Below, in pieces: positions 61,349 to 64,000 of a DNA stretch of 64,000 nucleotides. The stretch spans positions 18,898-82,897 of the forward strand of contig NZ_JBBUTI010000016.1 of assembly GCF_038066635.1 (NCBI RefSeq), in the 5' to 3' direction. Below the pieces are notes generated by a model. That model searched no databases, was not told the origin of the DNA, and saw nothing but the letters and a program-made list of their open reading frames with translations. The translations under genes and the position numbers were made by a program. Source of the stretch: Ideonella margarita (GTDB lineage: Bacteria; Pseudomonadota; Gammaproteobacteria; Burkholderiales; Burkholderiaceae_C). The first letter of the stretch is position 1; each line of letters begins with the position of its first letter.

Positions 61349-63022
61349 CTACGCGATCGTCGGCAAGCCATGCTGCCGATTGATGTTGTTGATCTTCTCG
61401 ACGAACGCCGTTCGGAACGCTTCGCGCAGGCCGGAATGCTCACAGTAGTAGGTGACGTATTTCTTGAATGCCGCCTTGTCGGAGTCGGCCCAAGCCTTAC
61501 ATCGCACGATGGGCGTTTTTTCGGGGTTGGCCACGTCGGGCCTTGAGAGCGATTTGATGTCGGCGGCCTTGAAGTCCGCGAGAAACGCATCCCGCTCCCG
61601 CCCGAACTTTGCGAAGAATTCGTCGCCGTTGTCGAGCCCGATGATGAAAACGACCATGCGACGCTCGATGGCGAGAGAGTCCGGATCTGGAAGCACCAGA
61701 TAGAGATCGGGATTGGTGACCTTCGCGAGCTCGGACTTCCCCACGTCGGCGTCGAACAGTGCGAGCGAGCCTTCCAACAGCAGTGGATATTCCACGCACA
61801 GCTTCCTCAACGCCGGCCAGCTCGTTCCGACCTTGCCGCCTTCTGGGTCCATTGAGGAGTGGAACTCCACGGCGGCCAAGACATCTTGCGACTTGACCAG
61901 CCGCTTGGCGAAGTGGATCGCGTGCTCGTCTTCGCAGAACACCCTAACCTTGCGCGCCGCAGCCACCTTCGCGGGGCTCGACAGCGTGAGCTCCTTGTAG
62001 GCGAGCTCGTAAGCGGGATTTTGAAGAATGGGGAAGTTGTCACCTCGCGCGCTGGACTTGCTGACGAAGTTGATCACGATGCGTCCGGCTGCTAAGTTCG
62101 CCGAGTGCGTGAGATACAGGTCCTGGATCAGGTGCAGCGAGTGCGTCGAGATGACGATTTGCACCTTGTATCTAATGCTCCAACGATAGAGGTAGTCGAA
62201 CAGCCTCAACTGAGCCACGGGATGCAAGCTGCTCTCGAACTCGTCGATGCACAGGATGCCGTTGCCAGTCGTTTGCCCCGCAGCGAATGCGCGTTGGAAT
62301 CCGACCAAGCGGTTGAAGATCGCGCCGAGGTTGTCCTCGCCGGATGAGATCGAGTGCCAGTCATAGCGCGCAGTGGCGCCTGTGAGCGCGAAGGTGCTCT
62401 TGACCTTCTTCTGGTGTACGGGGACGAAGGCCTCGTAATCCGAGCTCGGGAAGATCCGCTCGTAGAAATCCTTTAGGTCGGCAGCCTCCGAGTCGGAAAG
62501 GCGGATGGTTCGGTCCGTCGTCGGAGCGGCCTTTGTGTCGACCAGCGGGAACAGTCGTTTGAGATTCAGGAACGAGGTGTTGTAGACGAAATTTCCGTCA
62601 CCCTTCTCAGAGCCTGACACCACGATGCGGTGGCGATTGGTGTTGTCCTTGACCCGATAGATCGAAACTGGCTCGGCCAAGACGTCGTCCGAGCCGGTGC
62701 GGAGCGTCATGTCATAGAGGTAATCGTCAGTGTCGAACTCGGGTGAGAGCTTGAAGACTTCCTGCAGCGGCGTTTTGAGATCCGTCCCGAAGGCGTCCGT
62801 CGCATCGCTCGAAAATGGATGCGCGAGCAGCCCCATCAGCGACGTCTTCATCGTCCCGTTTCGTCCGGAAAGCACCGTGACGTGTTCGCCGAGGATCAGC
62901 GATTGCTCCTTGAGCGATCGGAAGCTTTTGATCCGGATGCCAAGGATCGACTGGATGGCGATGTCCTTGTTGTTCGAAAGTCCGAGTTCGGCCTTTCGCC
63001 TTCCTTCGGGGAGGTTGTCCAT
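61349..63022 (-). CDS. OLD-like ABC-type ATPase with C-terminal TOPRIM-like nuclease domain
   Basis: A 557-residue protein. The N-terminal ABC/SMC-type ATPase (about 25-340) has Walker A GRNGTMKT at 53-60, signature SSGEDN at 226-231, Walker B ILCIDEFESSLHP from 256 with D260/E261, and switch His294 in ISTHS. The C-terminal part (about 355-480) has TOPRIM-like features: Glu364 in VFCEDE and DAD at 424-426 in LALFDADV. This matches single-protein OLD nucleases, many of which defend against phages. First gene of a pair with a D12 methylase. Specific system not recognised; it is not a standard Gabija (no UvrD) or a PARIS pair. Confidence 0.8.
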   Translation of the reverse strand: MDNLPEGRRKAELGLSNNKDIAIQSILGIRIKSFRSLKEQSLILGEHVTVLSGRNGTMKTSLMGLLAHPFSSDATDAFGTDLKTPLQEVFKLSPEFDTDDYLYDMTLRTGSDDVLAEPVSIYRVKDNTNRHRIVVSGSEKGDGNFVYNTSFLNLKRLFPLVDTKAAPTTDRTIRLSDSEAADLKDFYERIFPSSDYEAFVPVHQKKVKSTFALTGATARYDWHSISSGEDNLGAIFNRLVGFQRAFAAGQTTGNGILCIDEFESSLHPVAQLRLFDYLYRWSIRYKVQIVISTHSLHLIQDLYLTHSANLAAGRIVINFVSKSSARGDNFPILQNPAYELAYKELTLSSPAKVAAARKVRVFCEDEHAIHFAKRLVKSQDVLAAVEFHSSMDPEGGKVGTSWPALRKLCVEYPLLLEGSLALFDADVGKSELAKVTNPDLYLVLPDPDSLAIERRMVVFIIGLDNGDEFFAKFGRERDAFLADFKAADIKSLSRPDVANPEKTPIVRCKAWADSDKAAFKKYVTYYCEHSGLREAFRTAFVEKINNINRQHGLPTIA

Positions 63023-63727
63023 CGGGCGTGGCTCTCATGCGTTTGGTTGTCGCGCGCCGCTCTCTCCCAGGCGCGCCGTCGCTTCATTCTCGCAGAGTGT
63101 CGCCTCGCACCTCACCGATGCGACGGTCGATCAACACGGACCTTGCGCGAAAGGCCGCGCAAGGCCGAATGCCTCTTCGTAGAGCGGCGGCTTTCAGGCT
63201 TCGATCCCGCGATCGGCCAAGACCGCAACGGGTCGAATCGAGCCAGTCACTTTCGGGGAAAGCAGCCAGTCACGGAGCGCGATCAGATCATTCCTGCGCA
63301 AAGGGTCGAAAACCTAGGTGAAGCGGCCCTTCTTTCTCTCCATCCTTGAATTCCGGGACTCAGCCTCAGGCGCCATACAGGTGCTGGGACTGACCGCCTG
63401 CAGACAGTCTGAAGCCGCCTGCAAAAATTGCCTGGCAGCCATGCATCGTTAGTAGCCAATTGGTTCTGGGCGGCAATTCCAGCTAAGCGCCACCAAGCCG
63501 ACGTTCAGTCTCGCGGGCAGTGCGTTTGCGAGCGTGGGCAATGCATCGGTCAGCTGATCCACGCGATGTGACATCGCTGCCTCTCAGCGTGAACGACCTG
63601 CCCGCCATTTCGCGTTAGGCTCGACCCGGCCCGGAGCGGAGAATCGGTGGATGTATGAGCCGCCTCACGGATTTGTTCAGTTGGTCAACCGGAGGTCTAC
63701 CTGCCTGCCGAAGGGTGGGCAGCAGGC
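63023..63727. other. Mosaic non-coding region upstream of the OLD-like gene
   Basis: No supported gene; open frames are short and disagree with codon use. It contains a direct repeat AGCCAGTCAC (63241 and 63264) and other patchy low-order repeats. The promoter of the OLD-methylase pair should lie in its left part but I could not identify it. Confidence 0.5.
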
Positions 63728-63882
63728 TCACGCGCTCGGCAGGATCCCAACGTCGCGCCGACGCCTAAGCTCTGCAATGGCTGCGTTGGCCTCCGTGAGG
63801 CGCGCCTGGAGATCCACATTCCCAGTCCGCCAATAGCTAACACGGCGTACAAATTCTTTGATCTGCTTCGAGAATTCGTCAG
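63728..63882 (-). pseudogene. 3' fragment of a coiled-coil protein gene cut by an IS element
   Basis: An open minus-strand frame runs out of the IS left end and ends with a stop at 63728. Outside the IS it encodes about 50 residues with a coiled-coil pattern (LQARLTEANAAIAELRRRRD) and a clean C-terminus. The upstream part of the gene is missing because the IS lies there. Family unknown. Confidence 0.4.
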
Positions 63883-64000
63883 TGAAGCGCCCCGGGTTTT
63901 CAGGAGGCTCCAACTCTTGAGAAGATGGAGCCATGAACAAGTCGAACAAGTTCTCACCTGAGGTCCGCGAGCGCGCTGTGCGCTTGGTGCAGGAGCATCG
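63883..64000 (+). mobile_element. Left end of an IS3-family insertion sequence (partial)
   Basis: A putative left inverted repeat begins at TGAAGCGCCCCGGGTTTTC, followed after 50 bases by the start of a transposase OrfA. The element continues past the window edge, so its right end, target duplication and subgroup cannot be determined. The exact left boundary is a judgement from sequence pattern. Confidence 0.65.
63933..64000 (+). CDS. IS3-family transposase OrfA (5' part only)
   Basis: Starts MNKSNKFSPEVRERAVRLVQEH, the helix-turn-helix N-terminus typical of IS3-family OrfA proteins (HTH_Tnp_1). The gene runs off the window. It starts 50 bases inside the putative IS left end, with GGAG upstream. 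Confidence 0.85.
   Translation, partial: MNKSNKFSPEVRERAVRLVQEH

Noticed and set aside
62819..63349. Plus-strand frame overlapping the start of the OLD-like gene and the region beyond
   Set aside because: Half of it is antisense to a well-supported gene and the remainder lacks protein-like patterns.
1..64000. CRISPR arrays, rRNA, integrase, origin of replication
   Set aside because: No regularly spaced repeats, rRNA signatures, integrase motifs or DnaA-box clusters were seen.

Overview
The window is a GC-rich bacterial chromosome segment, densely packed and with codon use and gene content of a betaproteobacterium of the order Burkholderiales. The best fit is the Leptothrix/Rubrivivax/Ideonella/Roseateles side of the order; this is inferred from gene families and not from a marker-gene tree. 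Supporting genes include a GTP-type PEP carboxykinase, OxyR with Cys199/Cys208, RlmJ, a CaiB-type CoA-transferase, the queA-tgt pair, a long-form ArgG, a NrtABD-YbiB-CobA cluster and a c5-like membrane cytochrome.

Layout. 0-6.3 kb: metallophosphoesterase, pckG with a terminator-like hairpin in its leader, and a Fur-box-controlled feoA-feoB-small Cys-rich protein-MOSC run. 6.3-12.5 kb: secreted S8 protease, old yellow enzyme, rlmJ, CoA-transferase. 12.5-26.8 kb: PhoX-like phosphatase, two tandem M61 peptidases, an XRE regulator, a YiaA/DUF2145 membrane-periplasm cluster, an LplT-PlsC fusion, argG, and two proteins of unknown function. 26.8-34.3 kb: an apparently ATPase-dead SNF2-like protein with a histone-H1-like tail, then tgt, queA and recG. 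34.4-45.6 kb: M4 metalloprotease, oxyR, LysE exporter, beta-helix protein, radA, a J-like/trypsin-like membrane protease fusion, small proteins, ilvE, a zinc-ribbon protein and an orphan histidine kinase. 45.6-49.4 kb: Tat-exported GH51-like glycosidase, O-acyltransferase and cobA. 49.4-53.8 kb: nitrate/nitrite ABC importer operon nrtA-nrtB-nrtD-ybiB-cobA read leftwards from a sigma-54 promoter, with a leader that looks like an ANTAR antitermination target. 53.8-59.6 kb: DUF3455 lipoprotein, RskA-type anti-sigma factor and ECF sigma factor, purU, NTF2-like, YheT hydrolase, a conserved hypothetical and a cytochrome c.

At 59,732-59,807 lies tRNA-Arg(CCG). Everything to its right looks acquired. 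Base composition is visibly less GC-rich, there is a broken ORF, a two-gene module of OLD-like ATPase/TOPRIM nuclease plus D12-class adenine methylase (probably anti-phage), a mosaic non-coding stretch, a gene fragment, and the left end of an IS3-family element that runs off the window.

Most promising for new biology: the OLD-like nuclease/adenine-methylase pair beside the tRNA; the H1-tailed, motif-degenerate SNF2 protein; the sigma-54 plus dual-hexaloop leader of the nitrate operon; the hairpin-plus-U-tract in the pckG leader; and the J-like/protease fusion. No CRISPR array, rRNA, integrase or replication origin was seen.
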